Source: Mermis nigrescens (taxonomy: Eukaryota; Nematoda; Enoplea; Mermithida; Mermithidae). Taken from it: DNA of 64,000 bases. The stretch is taken from contig JAVLUZ010000223.1 in assembly GCA_036768485.1 (NCBI GenBank), positions 4,667,893-4,731,892 on the forward strand. The letters are read 5' to 3'. The notes beneath the pieces are model-generated. The model did not search any database and had not been told where the DNA came from. It was given only the letters and a program-made list of their open reading frames with translations. Within the stretch, counting starts at the first letter, position 1; the number at the start of each line of letters is the position of its first letter. Below are positions 1 through 11,468 of the stretch, piece after piece. A program made the position numbers and the translations under genes.

Positions 1-19
1 AAGGCAGCTACGTGTCTGC

Positions 20-345
20 TCCCAATATTAACTACTTTTCGAAAAAATCGTTGAAAAGTATGCCTCTTAAATCGGTCTTAGCTAGTTTTTTGTTCAAAAG
101 CGTCAAATTTCGGGGCTTCACGCCACATACCTACTCATTTTTTGACTATATTCCGTTCAATTTACTCGATTTTTCGAATTTTTTTCGAGGATTTCTATTT
201 TTTAATGTTATACAAAAAACAAGGATTGTCTGAAACGTCGGAAAACTGTATTTTTGACGTGAACCCATAGTTTTTTAGCCCAAAAAGGCACTTTTGCAAA
301 ATTTTTGGGCCTGATTTACATCAGAATTCCCATGCAGTACACGTA
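20..345 (+). repeat. Interspersed repeat family A copy
   Basis: This stretch shares a recognisable order of phrases with 16800-17165 and 21895-22205 (same strand) and with 52340-52760 and 56500-56800 (opposite strand): a CAAATTTCGGGGCTTC or GGCGCTTCGCGCC hairpin, then GACTATATT-TTGTTCAATTTACTCGA, then AGCCCAAAAAGGCACTTTT, then AATTCCCATGC. It has no coding potential and no clear terminal repeats. The class of element is unknown. The rest of 346-922 is AT-rich, with nothing recognisable and no further chitin synthase exon found. Confidence 0.7.
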
Positions 346-922
346 TGGATCAGACGATGGAATAAAACTTATCTGCTCTTATGACGTATTAAGTCGATTT
401 CCTATATTGAATTTTTTATTAAACTCAAAAATGGCCTGTTATCTACGGTTTTAGTATGTTGACTTCTACTCGGAGACTGTTTCAAAACAGGTATGCAAGA
501 TGACTGAAAGAGACGTATGGAAATAGATAAAATCAGGCTATGTCAATAGTATTATACTAATAATATAAAGGTAATTGTTTAGGATTGTGACACAGATAAG
601 ATAGCAACTTAATTTGATTTAGATTATTATCGGAAATGGTAAATAATTATTGCCCACTTTCAGAAATTTGATTACTTTATTAATTTATAAATTTTGTATT
701 AATTTTTATAACTTGATTAATACAAAATACTATCCCATATCACCCGCATATTAAAAGTAAATCAAGCAATCCAGCATTTATCTCTTTCTTCCAAATACAC
801 AAGAACAAACATACAATTTCGATAAGTCCTTTAATTCGATTTTATTTTGTTTTGCATTAAATAAAGACAAAAAGCAGGAAGGATTGAAGACGGAAAACAT
901 TTAAAAAACGTGTATAATTCAC

Positions 923-1056
923 CTTATGATAACTATAAACAAAAATATCGCGTGCGGAGAAGTTACGCCATCTTTGGTTATTTGCATTGCCGTTCCTACG
1001 ATGACTGCCATCATTAGCAAGGCGAAAAAAGTGCCGATAATGCGGGCCAGCAAAAG
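923..1056 (-). CDS. chs: Chitin synthase exon, C-terminal transmembrane part
   Basis: Minus-strand exon bounded by an acceptor TAG and a donor reading AAG|GTGAAT. It encodes LLLARIIG...MMAVIVGTAMQI...SPHAIFLF, which matches the C-terminal membrane region of arthropod chitin synthases, where a MMAVIVGTA segment follows the KSEIQ-type stretch. It joins in phase 0 to the exon at 1607-1790. The exons completing the C-terminus are not found in 1-922. Confidence 0.8.
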
Positions 1057-1312
1057 CTATTGAAAATATTATTCGTAAATAAAGCGGAGCGGGATAATGT
1101 GCTTACATAATCGATACAAAATTATTGCAGAAGATAAATTTTTTCAGGATTCCGTATTATCACTAATTAAACTGTCATTACCTATTTAATATCAGTGTAA
1201 ACAATTCAATGACCTATTTTTCATATCAGGCCTAGTCTGATAAGTTTATAATTTTTACGTAAGTCAAAATCCAACAGAGAATAGAGCGTAACAGAGTCAC
1301 CGAAATACATAC

Positions 1313-1403
1313 CTAATAAAGATAGTAAGATGCCTTGCGTATGCATCTCTTCTGGGGGATAACTGATCAAATACATGGATGCATTGAAGTAAGCTATTCG
1401 TGA
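1313..1403 (-). CDS. Candidate exon, out of order or unrelated
   Basis: An open stretch bounded by a strong acceptor (pyrimidine tract then CAG) and a GTATGT donor. It encodes a segment ending YPPEEMHTQGILLSLLG, vaguely like the HPQEF...GI.YLL segment that follows the SP.AIFL segment in chitin synthases. It lies before the 923-1056 exon in transcription order, and its phase (0 in, 1 out) does not fit between its neighbours. It may be an alternative exon, a rearranged piece, or chance. Confidence 0.25.
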
Positions 1404-1606
1404 CTGGAAAAAGAAAATATGTAATATTTCAAATTTTTTAAATTTCAAATGGGATTAAATATGCTTGTTTGTATAATTTTCCTAACTTACACAAAAGCAT
1501 TTCAGAGCTTTAACAAATTAGGATCACAGACTTGACTCTCAAGCCACGTACAGAAAATATTTTATGCTGAACTAAACAGTACAGTGTGATGCTATAAATT
1601 CAGTAC

Positions 1607-1790
1607 CTGCGTTTCGGTTTTGTAGCAGAAACATGAAAAGACAAATGCAGCGACGGGAATGAAAACCAAGAAGAACGAAACGTAGGTTTCCATTGAAAAC
1701 GAAATATTAAGCGCCCCGACAACCATCAGAAATATTGTTCCCGGACCCAAAATTGAACTTGCCAGCATTGCAAATTGATAACTAATGTAC
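1607..1790 (-). CDS. chs: Chitin synthase exon, transmembrane helices after the QRRRW motif
   Basis: Bounded by CAG acceptor and CAG|GTACTG donor. It encodes YISYQFAMLASSILGPGTIF and ends KTETQ. This is the arthropod chitin synthase stretch with the conserved LGPGTIFLM and K-x-E-x-Q motifs, containing two hydrophobic segments. The split codon with the preceding exon (TG|G) and the phase-0 junction with the next both keep the frame. The intron 1791-3235 has no recognised exon. It holds a GG-rich fragment (1880-2030), a GGCGTGAAGCGCC hairpin (about 2320) and repeat family B (2520-2880). Confidence 0.88.
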
Positions 1791-2519
1791 CTGAACCAAA
1801 TATTCAGGATGAGATAATCAATGTAGATGAAGAAGGCACATGTGGAAATCCGCAAGATATGTGTATTTGCAGGCACGTAGCTGTGGGGGAATGGAGGGTC
1901 CGGACCGGACCCCTAAAATTCAGAAAAAACTGGAAAAATAAGACTTTTTACACGTTATTTTGTGCTATTTTTGGTTTAAACCCCCCAAAATTGGTGTTGG
2001 TCCGCCCAAAATAGGAGGGCCAGCTACGTGCCTGTATATTTGCAATGAAACCCACTTCAATTTATTTATTCAGTAAACATCCCTGACAAGCATACGTTTG
2101 GAGAGCAGTGTTTTTTTCGTACAAGGTCCGTTTGTACATGTACAAAGATGGTCCCCAAAGGTCTGTGTGCATTCTGTACACACAAGTTTTTGAGTATTAA
2201 AATATGGTACAGTAGCGATTTTAGTGTTGTACACAAACAGAGTTGTTCGACTTTTGGTAGTGTATTTTAGCTAATGTCTGGGTCTCTGAAGATAAAAATC
2301 ACTAAGAATCGTCTTAAAACGGCGTGAAGCGCCGAAAAATTTGACATTTTCCATTTTGAAATGCAATTTCTGCCATTATAAAGATATATAGAACACACAA
2401 TTAGTCATTTTGCGAATTTAAGGCCTTTTTTGCAATTTTTGTCTTCCAAAAATCTTTGTACGACGGTCCCGGAAAGTCTTTATACATCGGGTAAAATCTT
2501 TGCCGAATACAAAAAACGT

Positions 2520-2880
2520 GGTGGAGAGGCTTCGCACTTGTGACCATAGATGCACAGCATGACTGATCTGGGGGTCAGCCAGTCTAGGGGAGGAGGGAGC
2601 CAAAGATCGAGCTTTTCTGGGCCGAAATGACTTGAAAAACTGATACAAAACGTAGAAACTACGTTATTCCAAAGTTTTTATTCAATTTATGGCACGTTGA
2701 GGAAATTTTCGATTTTAATCTAATTTTGGCCTTCATTTTGCCTTTTCCCCAGAAAATTTTCGATTCCCCAATCGGGAGGGGGTTTAGACCCCCAACCCCC
2801 TCCCTACGTGCATGTCCGTTTGTAACTCCACAGATTGGTTGCTGACAATGCTGGTGACCCGCAGAATTCTTAATCAAAAA
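2520..2880 (+). repeat. Interspersed repeat family B copy
   Basis: Shares with 7290-7560, 17690-17965 and 20510-20870, all on the same strand, the succession GGGGGTCAGCCAG, a GAGC..AAAATG segment, AAAACTGATA, AAACTACGTTA, a GATTTTAATC-AATTTTGGCC block, and a GACCCCCAAACTCC..ACGTGCATGTC end. It does not code. About 350 bp; ends not defined. Confidence 0.65.
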
Positions 2881-3235
2881 ACCTAATAGAACTTAAGCGA
2901 TCATTTGGCTCGACAGTATCAATTGTTCGGCGCTTCTTGCCCAATTATAGCCAATTAATTTGATTACCGTTTTTATGTTATAGAAAGACATTTAACGGTT
3001 TGCACGTCAATCGCGTTACCAAAAATATATCGTCGGAAAAATCAGCAAAGTAAGTTTTTGATGCGCAATCATAGTCTTGAAAGTCAAAGGGCACTCAAAA
3101 AATTTCAGAGCAGACCCCTTCAATTCAAGATGTGTGATATATGATGCGTCTCATTATACACATACAATATATGGCGTGTTCCCATTTAAGCTTGAATCTG
3201 AAGTAAAAAAATAAAGAGATTCTAAATAATTTTAC

Positions 3236-3446
3236 CAAATGGAAATGTTGTCATTGTTGGAGACGACGTGCTTAAAATCGGACAATAAATCAATGATATT
3301 AGCGAGTGTTGACGGAATCCAGCGGCGTCGCTGATTGAAAAACTCGTCAAAATTATCCGGCGCAAAGGTGAGGGCATCAGAAGCGGCGCAATATTCGACA
3401 CGATAGCCTCTTTGCAGCAATAACGTGCAAAGCCAACGGTCCTCGC
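3236..3446 (-). CDS. chs: Chitin synthase exon with EDRWL and QRRRW catalytic motifs
   Basis: Encodes GEDRWLCTLLLQRGYR and NQRRRWIPSTLANI, the two hallmark motifs of family 2 chitin synthases: the general-base aspartate region, and the Q-x2-RW product-binding motif on the cytoplasmic side of the membrane. The acceptor CAG gives a split glycine codon (G|GC) with the exon at 5957-6149, and the donor TTTG|GTAAAA gives TG|G with the next exon. Reading frame is fully open. Confidence 0.95.
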
Positions 3447-3862
3447 CTGATTGAATGCGTACCATGAATAAATTGTGATTGAAAATGATTGTGGTTTTAA
3501 GAGCATGAGCAGCCACAACTAGACATGCAATTGGGAGATTGAGAGGAATATAGATCCGAAAAAGCAGAAAATGTTCTGCGGGAAAATTAGACCAGATGAA
3601 GGTCGAAAATCGAAAAAAATCGAAAAGTTCCCTCAAAGGGCTTGAAATTGAACAGAAACCGCAGCTTAACATAGTTTTTACGCTATTGTAGCATTTATAC
3701 TAGTTTTTTAGGTCATTTTGGCCCGAAAAAGCAACTGGCTAACTGACCCCACAGACTGGCCATGCTGTGCATCTATGGTCACACTCACAACCAGACATGC
3801 ACATAGAGGGTTGATTAATCTTGACCACATATGGGCGTACGGGGACGGAGGAGCCCTAGCGG

Positions 3863-5030
3863 CCGGTTGCAATACCTCGCGCTCAGGCTTAAGCTCGAGC
3901 TCGAGCTTAAGTCCGACATGTCGAGCTCAGCTGATCGCGAACTAGAAACCGGTTGCAATATTTTTCTCGACCTCGCGATCAACTGAGCTCGAGCTTAAGC
4001 TCGAGCTCGGTTGAGCTCGAACTTAAGCTCGAGCTCAGTACACATTAATTAGGCGACCAATGAAGTATAGTGCAATATGTAACCTACATTTATGACGTCG
4101 CATGTGTGTGTGCAACGTGTATCTATAGTCTGTTTCACATAAGTTTGGGCATAAATTTTATGAATTTTTCCGAAAGTAAGCCGACGGATTATGATAATAC
4201 ATATCTAATCAATGCTATAATTGCAATCTGTCGGCTTATTATCGGACAAAGATTTTAAAATCTAAGCCCAAACTTGTGTGAAACAGAATTTAAATGTAAT
4301 TTATGTAATTTTTCATATGCGCATACACGTATCATGTTCGAGTACAAATGTTTATATAAAAGCATAACATTTTATGATGTCAGTCATAATTTTAATTGAA
4401 TCTATTTAATTTTTGATTTCAGTTTTAAATTTTAATTGTTTTTTATTAAAATTTATTTGTTAAATTAATTTCAATTTTTTACTAATTTTAATTTTAACTT
4501 TTTTTCATGTCATAATGTTCTGAATTCAATTTTTTAAGGATCGCTAAATTAATTCTAAAGTAATAAAAATGAATTTACTTAAAATTTAATTTCCTTTTTG
4601 TTCATTATTTTCATGGAACTTTTTAACAATTTAATGTATACTCGTATAAAACTGAAATCTCGTGAGGATTAGTCTAATCATTTCAAACATCGTTTCGACA
4701 AACATTTGCCGATCTAAACACGTTTCAGAATCGGCGTTCGAGCTTAAGCCTGATGGGTAGCAGGTTTAAGTTTAACACAGCGCCGATTGCGACGTCGAGC
4801 TCAACTACGGAAGGAAAATAATATTGCAACCGGCTCGAGCTTAAGCTCGAGCTCGGACTTAAGCTCGAGCTAGCTCGCGCTTAAGCTCAAGCTTAAGTTC
4901 GACGTCGCGCTCAACTGAGCTCGAGCTTAAGTTCTTAAGTTCGAGGTATTGCAACCGATGAGCGCGAGGTTGGTGAAAATAGATCGAGATGATCGTTGAG
5001 CTCGAGCTTAAGCTCGAGTATTGCAACCGG
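3863..5030. mobile_element. Palindrome-rich MITE-like element with CCGGTTGCAATA termini
   Basis: Begins CCGGTTGCAATACC at 3863 and ends with the complement GTATTGCAACCGG at 5030. A second inner pair of the same termini lies at about 3951 and 4832. Between them are many runs built from GAGCTCGAGCTTAAGCTCGA palindromes, and an AT-rich centre that contains a separate hairpin element (4129-4286). There is no coding potential. It sits in a chitin synthase intron. Target duplication is not evident. Confidence 0.7.
4129..4286. mobile_element. Hairpin MITE nested in the palindromic element
   Basis: Terminal arms TCTGTTTCACATAAGTTTGG (from 4129) and the near-complement CCAAACTTGTGTGAAACAGA (to 4286) enclose about 110 bp without coding potential. 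Arms are about 22 bp with one mismatch. Confidence 0.75.
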
Positions 5031-5956
5031 CCCCTGCAGATTAGAGGAGCCCCTGCAGATTACGGCAGACCTATAGAGTTGGATTTTCAGTACTTTTTTT
5101 CGCAACTTGGCCCATGCAGACCCCATAATTCGGCTGCTGCCCATGGCTATGGTATTAACTTCTCCTTGAAATGACAGAAGCGAAAATCTGGTAAGAATAA
5201 AACGAAGTTATTGCTAAGAACCGCTCTAAATCATAATAATGTCACAAAAGTGCTTGAAGTCGACCAGAAACTGTCATTGAGGCTATTTTAAACTTTTTTA
5301 AAGCTTATGCCAATTTTAACGAGCATTTTAGCACAAAAACAACTTTCTTACTACACCACAAGTTAGCCTAACTTCCTGATCGGTCATGCCGAACATCTTA
5401 AGTCACAATCAACCAAAGACTCGGCAAAAAGTACGAGTATTTCCTGTTTACATTTAAGGACTCTTAGTCCAATATTCAAATTTCAGAGGAGCTCATTTAT
5501 AATGAGAATGATAAACATGAAATGTTTTAGAAAATAAATAAAATTATAATATTATAATAAAACATGAAAGCACATTTATAATGTTTTAGGCAGCCCGAAC
5601 ATTTTTTTAACTAATATGAAAAGACTGCAGCTGCAGTAAACACATTTTAATTAAGAATATTACAGGTGATTATTGAACCTTTCACACCATGTTCAAATAA
5701 TGAAGCTTATCAAGCTAAAACGGTGTGATGCTGGTTCTAATTAAGTAAATCATGAATTAAAATCTGATGGAGAAACGTATAAGAACAAATGTGTAGTAAG
5801 CATTCGAAGTTCCGGACCTAACGAATTCTGTTCACCATGCAGAATGTATAAAAATACTTAATTTAAAATTCAATAGGTTAGCATAAATTCTCGACACGTC
5901 ATACACGTGTATGAATCGTTTAGATCAACCGTTTACCTTTTCATTTAAAACGTTAC

Positions 5957-6149
5957 CTTGGTCATACTGTATATTCTCTGCAGCACTATCGGCTCTAGTG
6001 GCATACTTTCTTAGAACATTGTCGTCCATTAAAGCTTTAGCCCTGAACAACGAAAAGCACCCTGGGGCACACAGGACGCAGCCGATCATGTGTTCGGCTG
6101 CCTTTTGGAACCAATGGCCGATGGCGTATTCAAACTTCTGGTACCATAT
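5957..6149 (-). CDS. chs: Chitin synthase exon, FEYAIGHW / CVLCAPGCFS part
   Basis: Acceptor CAG|ATATGG and donor CAAG|GTAACG bound an open exon encoding IWYQKFEYAIGHWFQKA, CVLCAPGCFSLFRAKAL and ending IQYDQ|G. These are signature segments of the glycosyltransferase core in arthropod chitin synthases. It joins in phase 0 to the exon ending GSGPM, and by a split G|GC codon to GEDRW. The intron 6150-7620 carries only a repeat B copy (7290-7560) and otherwise nothing recognisable. Confidence 0.95.
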
Positions 6150-7289
6150 CTGAAGAGAGGAATCGGCAAAATAAAAAGATCATCAACAATCAAAAGGTGG
6201 GCTGAGGCTGACCGTATAATATACCGAAATTATTCAAAAATTTTAATCGCCTTTTCTTGCTTTTTTCAATCCGTACATCACATGACTGACTTTTATTTTT
6301 GGTTTATATAAATAAATTTCGATTTCATAAAGTCCAGATTTTTAGGAGACACCATATAATAACGCTTTTGTATATACAAAATCATTAACTTATAGCACGA
6401 GTGTACTTGCGCGCTTAATAATCTAAATCTAAATTATTTTTGTGTAGCTATCGTGCTAGCAGGATTTTTTAGTATACATAATTACTTTTGAAGTGATTAT
6501 TTCTGCGTGTGCTTTATTTTGAACCATTCAGTCAATAAATACAGTAAGATTGAAAGTTCAAGCAACAAAGATCATTCTACTAGTTTGCTAGTCTTTTATG
6601 TAAGCACAAAAATGACTGCTTGCTCATGAGTCCCAGAGATTTTCCTGCATGTTATAATGCTTAAATCAAATTGTTTCGGCGAAAATAGCTATTTTTGATC
6701 GGTCTGCTAGTTCGCTATTTTAAGTTTAAGAGCTTCAATTATTCAAAATTTGCTGAAATCTAATTTTGCTCAAGACAGATACAATTTAGGTGAGAGCAAT
6801 AGTCATGAAAAGGAATGAAAAAATAAAGAACTGAAGAATGCCATTTAGAAAGACGTTTCTAGGCTATTTTGAAAAATCAATTCAGCTCCACCATGACAAT
6901 TATAGATCCGCTAATTGAAGTTCGAAATTGCAACAACAGTACAGCCTTTCATGTCTTGGCTAAACGCGTTCATAGTGGGTTAACAGTCACCCGTCAAAGA
7001 CTGCTGACCTCCCGCAGAATTTTCCATTTTCCAACAAACCTTGAAAATGTGAGAAAGCGTTTCAGCAATATTTTGTCTTAAGAGTAGCAATTTGTCGAAG
7101 CCAAATACTCTTTTTTTAATCATTTTTGTTCAATTTCCTTTAATTTTCAAATTTTTTTAATGTTTTTAGGTTTTAGAACAGGGAACATCGTCAAAAACGT
7201 TATATTTTTAGCTAAAGAAAGGCAATTAAAAACCATTTTTGGGGGGTTTCCATTAGAATTTATACGCTTTGCATGTTTAGTGGACTGGT

Positions 7290-7560
7290 GACCATTACGA
7301 GTTGATGTACACAAACCGGCCTGTGAGTCAGCTGTAACCTGGGGATCAGCCAGAAGGCTTTCCAAGCCAAAAAGGCCTTAAAAACTGATATTAATGCTAA
7401 ACTAGCTTAAAAACTATGTTAATTCACATTGTCTGATCATTTTCAGGCACTCTGTGTAGGAAAATTTTTGATTTTTATTAATTTGGCCTATATTTTGCAC
7501 TACTTTTCTGAAAATTTTTCATTTTGGGGCCTAGGACCCTAAACCCTTCACTTATCTGGT
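7290..7560 (+). repeat. Interspersed repeat family B copy
   Basis: Same order of blocks as 2520-2880: GGGATCAGCCAGAAGGC, CCAAAAAGGCC, AAAACTGATATTAATGCTAA, AAAACTATGTTAATTCA, then GATTTTTATTAATTTGGCC and a C-rich end. Non-coding. Confidence 0.6.
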
Positions 7561-7620
7561 AGTAATCGTAGTAGCGTGTCAAAAACATGATTAAAATAGC
7601 AAAATAGCAATAAAGACAAC

Positions 7621-7836
7621 CATCGGGCCTGAGCCACGGGGATGTATTCTTCCACAGGCAGCTCCCAGGTGTCGATTTTTGGTCATCAAATCTACAAGCA
7701 AGCGCACTGCCTGAGGCTGAAAATCCACGTCACCGTCCAGTGTCAATATAAAAGTACGCTCAGCCAAAACTTTACGTTTCAAGTCATCTATCTTCTCCAT
7801 CGTGCGATGACCGAGCAAATAATACATGTACATCAC
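7621..7836 (-). CDS. chs: Chitin synthase exon with the LDGDVDFQP catalytic motif
   Basis: Acceptor TAG|GTGATG and donor CCGATG|GTTGTC. The 72 residues include MYMYYLLGHRTMEK, TFILTLDGDVDFQPQAVRLL, and AACGRIHPRGSGPM. The DGD motif supplies the UDP-GlcNAc and metal-binding aspartates of the GT2 domain. The exon is fully open and in frame (phase 0 on both sides). It is the strongest single piece of evidence that this is a chitin synthase. Confidence 0.97.
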
Positions 7837-7925
7837 CTAAAGTATTACATGTGTAATTGAAAGATTATTTTAATTAGATGATGAAAGTAATACGCAGCAA
7901 CGTATACCAAACAACAAGTTTTCAC

Positions 7926-8079
7926 CTGACTCCATCTTTTCCTCACGCGAATTAATGATCTGTTTTTCAAGTGCACGATGAGCTTATTTTTTCCAGGTAG
8001 CGGCCAGATGAACTTGCCGCCGTAGGGAGTTGAGTAGACTTTAGGGCTGCGGATCACCACGGGAATATCGTGTACTGCA
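7926..8079 (-). CDS. chs: Chitin synthase exon, TPYGG / RKRWSQ part
   Basis: Encodes AVHDIPVVIRSPKVYSTPYG through LPGKNKLIVHLKN to RKRWSQ, followed by the CAG|GTGAAA donor; the next exon continues VMYMYYLLG. It matches the start of the catalytic domain in arthropod chitin synthases. The first base (T after TAG) completes an AG|T serine codon with the preceding exon. The intron 8080-8949 holds nothing recognisable. Confidence 0.92.
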
Positions 8080-8949
8080 CTAAAGGTATAAGATATCGTA
8101 GAAGGTGAGATGAAGTAATGACCAAACTATCCGAGGAATATATGTGGTCCAGAAATCAGCAACTAATCGAATGATTAGTTTAGTCTTCTTTTCGAGTCAT
8201 CACGATTTATGTCATTTTTCAAGATTGTTTCACAAAAATTAATTTTACGATGAATTTATTCTTGAGCAATTGCCATATATCAGGAAACAGAGGGACAATT
8301 CTAAAACAGAAAGTCTCAGGTGATTCGCGCGGGATTGATTTTTTTAAAATAATTCTGTCTTCCAAACAGCCGAATTTAAGTAAGACATACTGGATATGCC
8401 GGAATTACCTGACACTTACCCAGAATTATTCTTTTTCTGTATTGCTTTTATTTGCAATGCATCAAAGTCGAGTATGTAATAAGTACAATTTTTATCAGCA
8501 GTCGAGTTTAGACGGAATATTGAAAATCATCTATATGAGTATTTAGTGACAATTTGTTTGTAAATGACTAAAACACCTGTTTAATTATTGTAGATTTTTC
8601 AATTTTTCCATCTCCAATGCATAGAGCACGCTATGAAACGCTCATAAATAAGATTTTGTCTAAAGGGTAGTCGTCGAGATATCTGACTTCGAAATTCTCG
8701 TCCCCCAAAAGTGAATGACCAATCGATATGCAAAAAATTTTTTGGACAGACAAAACGATAATTCCTTCATACAGCACATCATTCCAAAATCTAAAGTAGA
8801 TTAAAGCAATTGTCACGTAAATATTCCAATTAAAAAAGTAGTAATCGACATATCGAATATCGAAATCGATAGCAAAAATCTAACGTGAAAGTTTTACACA
8901 ATAAAAAATAAGACGTTTTTTAAGTAAAAGTGGACTAAACTTTGTTCAC

Positions 8950-9054
8950 CTTGCAGCCATGCCTATAGAATCCACGAATTGTTTGAAAAATTTGTTCGGG
9001 AGAATCTCTCCGTAATCTCTAGTTTCAAAGATATCATCGAATATTATGATAACG
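8950..9054 (-). CDS. chs: Chitin synthase exon, IFDD..F motif; frame break at its 5' junction
   Basis: Encodes IIIFDDIFETRDYGE through FVDSIGMAA, corresponding to the IFFDDAFE...VRLLVATIDEAA region of the family. The donor GCAAG|GTGAAC joins correctly downstream. Upstream, the exon at 9133-9212 ends GAA G, and this exon begins after CAG with C GTT ATC. Together they are one base short of an open frame, so the junction contains a single-base lesion or a misread base. Confidence 0.8.
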
Positions 9055-9132
9055 CTGAAATAAAATTTTAATTATAATTTTCTACATTTCAAAGTTGAGA
9101 AATCATTAAACAAGAAAACCTCGAGCACTAAC

Positions 9133-9212
9133 CTTCAAATTCGTAATAATCGGGATCGACTACTTTGAGATATTTTTGAGCGTTGCGACGAGCACACTGA
9201 TCAGCATCAAGT
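9133..9212 (-). CDS. chs: Chitin synthase exon, DPDYYEFE part
   Basis: Short exon (80 bp) encoding LDADQCARRNAQKYLKVVDP and then DYYEFE, a conserved stretch just before the IFFDD motif. Acceptor TTTTAG|A completes an AG|A arginine codon with the exon at 9752-10017. Donor GAAG|GTTAGT. Confidence 0.9.
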
Positions 9213-9751
9213 CTAAAATTTCTGTTGTTAATCAATTAAACTTTATTTCCTATGTTACGCTGAAGAAATGGAAGTTATCCAACCATAAAAAATTAAGGTA
9301 TTTGTTTATAAATCAAATTTTCATTAAGTTCTTACTATTATTATCATAATTATCGTATTCACTAATTTTATTATTTTTCTTGATTTATACATTTAGCGAT
9401 TGAGCTGCAATTATCGATGTTTCCATCATGATTTGAAATCTTAATTTGATTATTTACAGTTGTATCAACATCTCGAATTGTTTTGTTACCGGTTAGAAAA
9501 CAAATGCCTACATGTTTTGCCGTTCTCAGCCCGCTCCTCTCTCTTCTAATCCTCTTCTATTTCAATTTCAATCGAATTACTAGTCATGGTCCCAACAGAA
9601 TTTCATTATTGTTGATATTGATTTTATTATTACTTCAATAATTTATTTGAATTTTTTGAATAAAGTACCATTTTATTAAATTTGATGAACGAAAAATTCC
9701 AAAAACTCCACCTTAAAATAAAATTCAGACAGAAAATTGTCATAACATCAC

Positions 9752-10017
9752 CTAAAAATGGATTTCAGCATGCAAGTCATCTCTGTTTCCGTTTCATGCC
9801 ACATAGTTGCGCAAGCGTATATTTTCGCAATGTTATCAGTGGTGCAGTCATTTGAATGGCGTGTTGTGATTGTGCTGTTATTACGCAACGAATCACTTTT
9901 GCAAATAGATCCATTCGACTTGTGATTAAATGAGGGCGATTTCGCGTCTTCCCTTGATGTTGGAATAACTTCATAAATGCTACACGAATTACTTCCATCA
10001 CTTTCGAAATCTAAATC
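9752..10017 (-). CDS. chs: Chitin synthase exon, cytosolic linker and YACATMWHE motif
   Basis: Acceptor TTTTTTAG|GATTTA and donor TTTTTAG|GTGATG. It begins DLDFESDGSNS, runs through a serine- and asparagine-rich variable linker, then gives IAKIYACATMWHETETEM and ends MLKSIFR. YACATMWHE is the invariant start of the catalytic domain in arthropod chitin synthases. Open throughout, phase 0 at the start. Confidence 0.92.
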
Positions 10018-10301
10018 CTAAAAAACATACGAGTAATGCATTTAATCGTTTTATACAATGGAACGGAATTACGAATAAAAGTTTAGATGAAAGCGCTAAT
10101 GTCAAAAACAAGTATTGTAACTTTATGAATTATAATTGATAATACGCATATCTTAAGATTCTTAAGGATTCTAAGATTATCACTCCATGAAATATGTACA
10201 CTGCATGGAAAACATCCGAAACTTTGTGTTGATACAATTTACATGTTTTAGAATATTTTTCAAATTCACAATTTTCCCTATTATTATTTGCTTTCGCCAT
10301 C

Positions 10302-10987
10302 GGGGCCCGGTTCCAAGTCTTGTCAAGAAAAGTCGTAAAAACTAGGGTTCTGACCACTTACTTGTCAAAACGTTTAATTTTTGACAAGTTCGACAAGTAA
10401 TCCTCTCGTAGTATTGTGAGTGAGCGCTCATGATGCATTAGGTTGCATTGCGTCAAGTAATATAATTTATCGAATAAACTTTAATATTCAGCGCCCCCTT
10501 AGGCCATAACAATTTTTTGTTTTACTTATTTTATGACGTTCAAGAAATTTTATGCTGATTACGGAATGCATGAATGAATTGAAAATTTTCGTTCATTAAT
10601 TTACCAAAACTAAAACTCGCCAGCTGAAACATAAGAGGAAGAATTTCATGAATAAGCGCTGATTTTGGAATTTTTAACTTTTCTTCACATAAGATGATTT
10701 CCGCATCATCAATGCTGAATCCGTCTGTATCCAGACTATATTTTTTCGGACAAAAGAGCAAAACAACACTAGTCAAGGCAAATTACAAGCCTAATTTCGA
10801 CTTGTCAAAATGTCACTAGTTTTGACAAGTAAATTTTTTTCTAATTTTACTCGTCAAAACGCATTTTTTTACTAGTTTGACAAGTGACAAGTCCTTGTCA
10901 GACAAATTTTTGGTGGAATCCGATTACTTGTCGGTCCAGTACTTGTCAAACTTGTGAGACCTGTCAAGGCTTGGTGGAATCGGGCTC
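10302..10987. mobile_element. MITE rich in ACTTGTCAA motifs
   Basis: Left end GGGCCCGGTTCCAAG and right end (complement) GAGCCCGATTCCACCAAG form imperfect terminal inverted repeats. Next to them lie about a dozen copies of ACTTGTCAA or its complement TTGACAAGT, facing both ways. The centre is AT-rich and non-coding. It lies in the intron between the chitin synthase exons at 11376 and 10017. Confidence 0.65.
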
Positions 10988-11375
10988 AGGTGGCAGGCGA
11001 TGCAAAGCGCCAATTATCATTGTTTTTTCCAATATTTCTCATTAACGTGCATTGCATTGAAGGTTTAAAGAATACATTAGTGGGTAATTATCACAAAGAG
11101 TCTTATTGAGCACATCTTCCGAAATTTTTCTCTGAAAATGTTACTGATTTTCTAACTATACGTACTTAAAATTGATGTGTTCATAATTATGTGGGTCAGT
11201 TTTATGGCCTACCAACGTCTCGATTCCAATTTAAGGGTCTCCATGATTTGCTTTTGTAAATTTTAATCTTGACTGATTCAACATTTCCTAGTTTAAAGGT
11301 AAATAATCTTACTACATATATACGTGAAATCATACAAATTCAACGCACTTAAGAGGAGTATAGATGCCGAATTAC

Positions 11376-11468
11376 TTCAGTTTTTATTTTTCGGACGTCG
11401 TCTTGTCGACGGTTAACACGATTGACTGGTCGACAAACAGTCGCATCGTAAAAGGCCTCTGAAAAAGC
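11376..11468 (-). CDS. chs: Chitin synthase exon with single-base deletion
   Basis: Acceptor TAG|G completes the AA|G codon of the preceding exon and gives LFQRPF...LFVDQSIVL. After a frame change at GTGTTAACC the other frame continues NRRQDDVRKIKTE to the GAA|GTAATT donor. Family members read LFV..Y..LLIDQSL.LNRRRD here, so one base is missing in the TTAAC stretch. The downstream junction (E|D, phase 0) is consistent. Confidence 0.8.
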
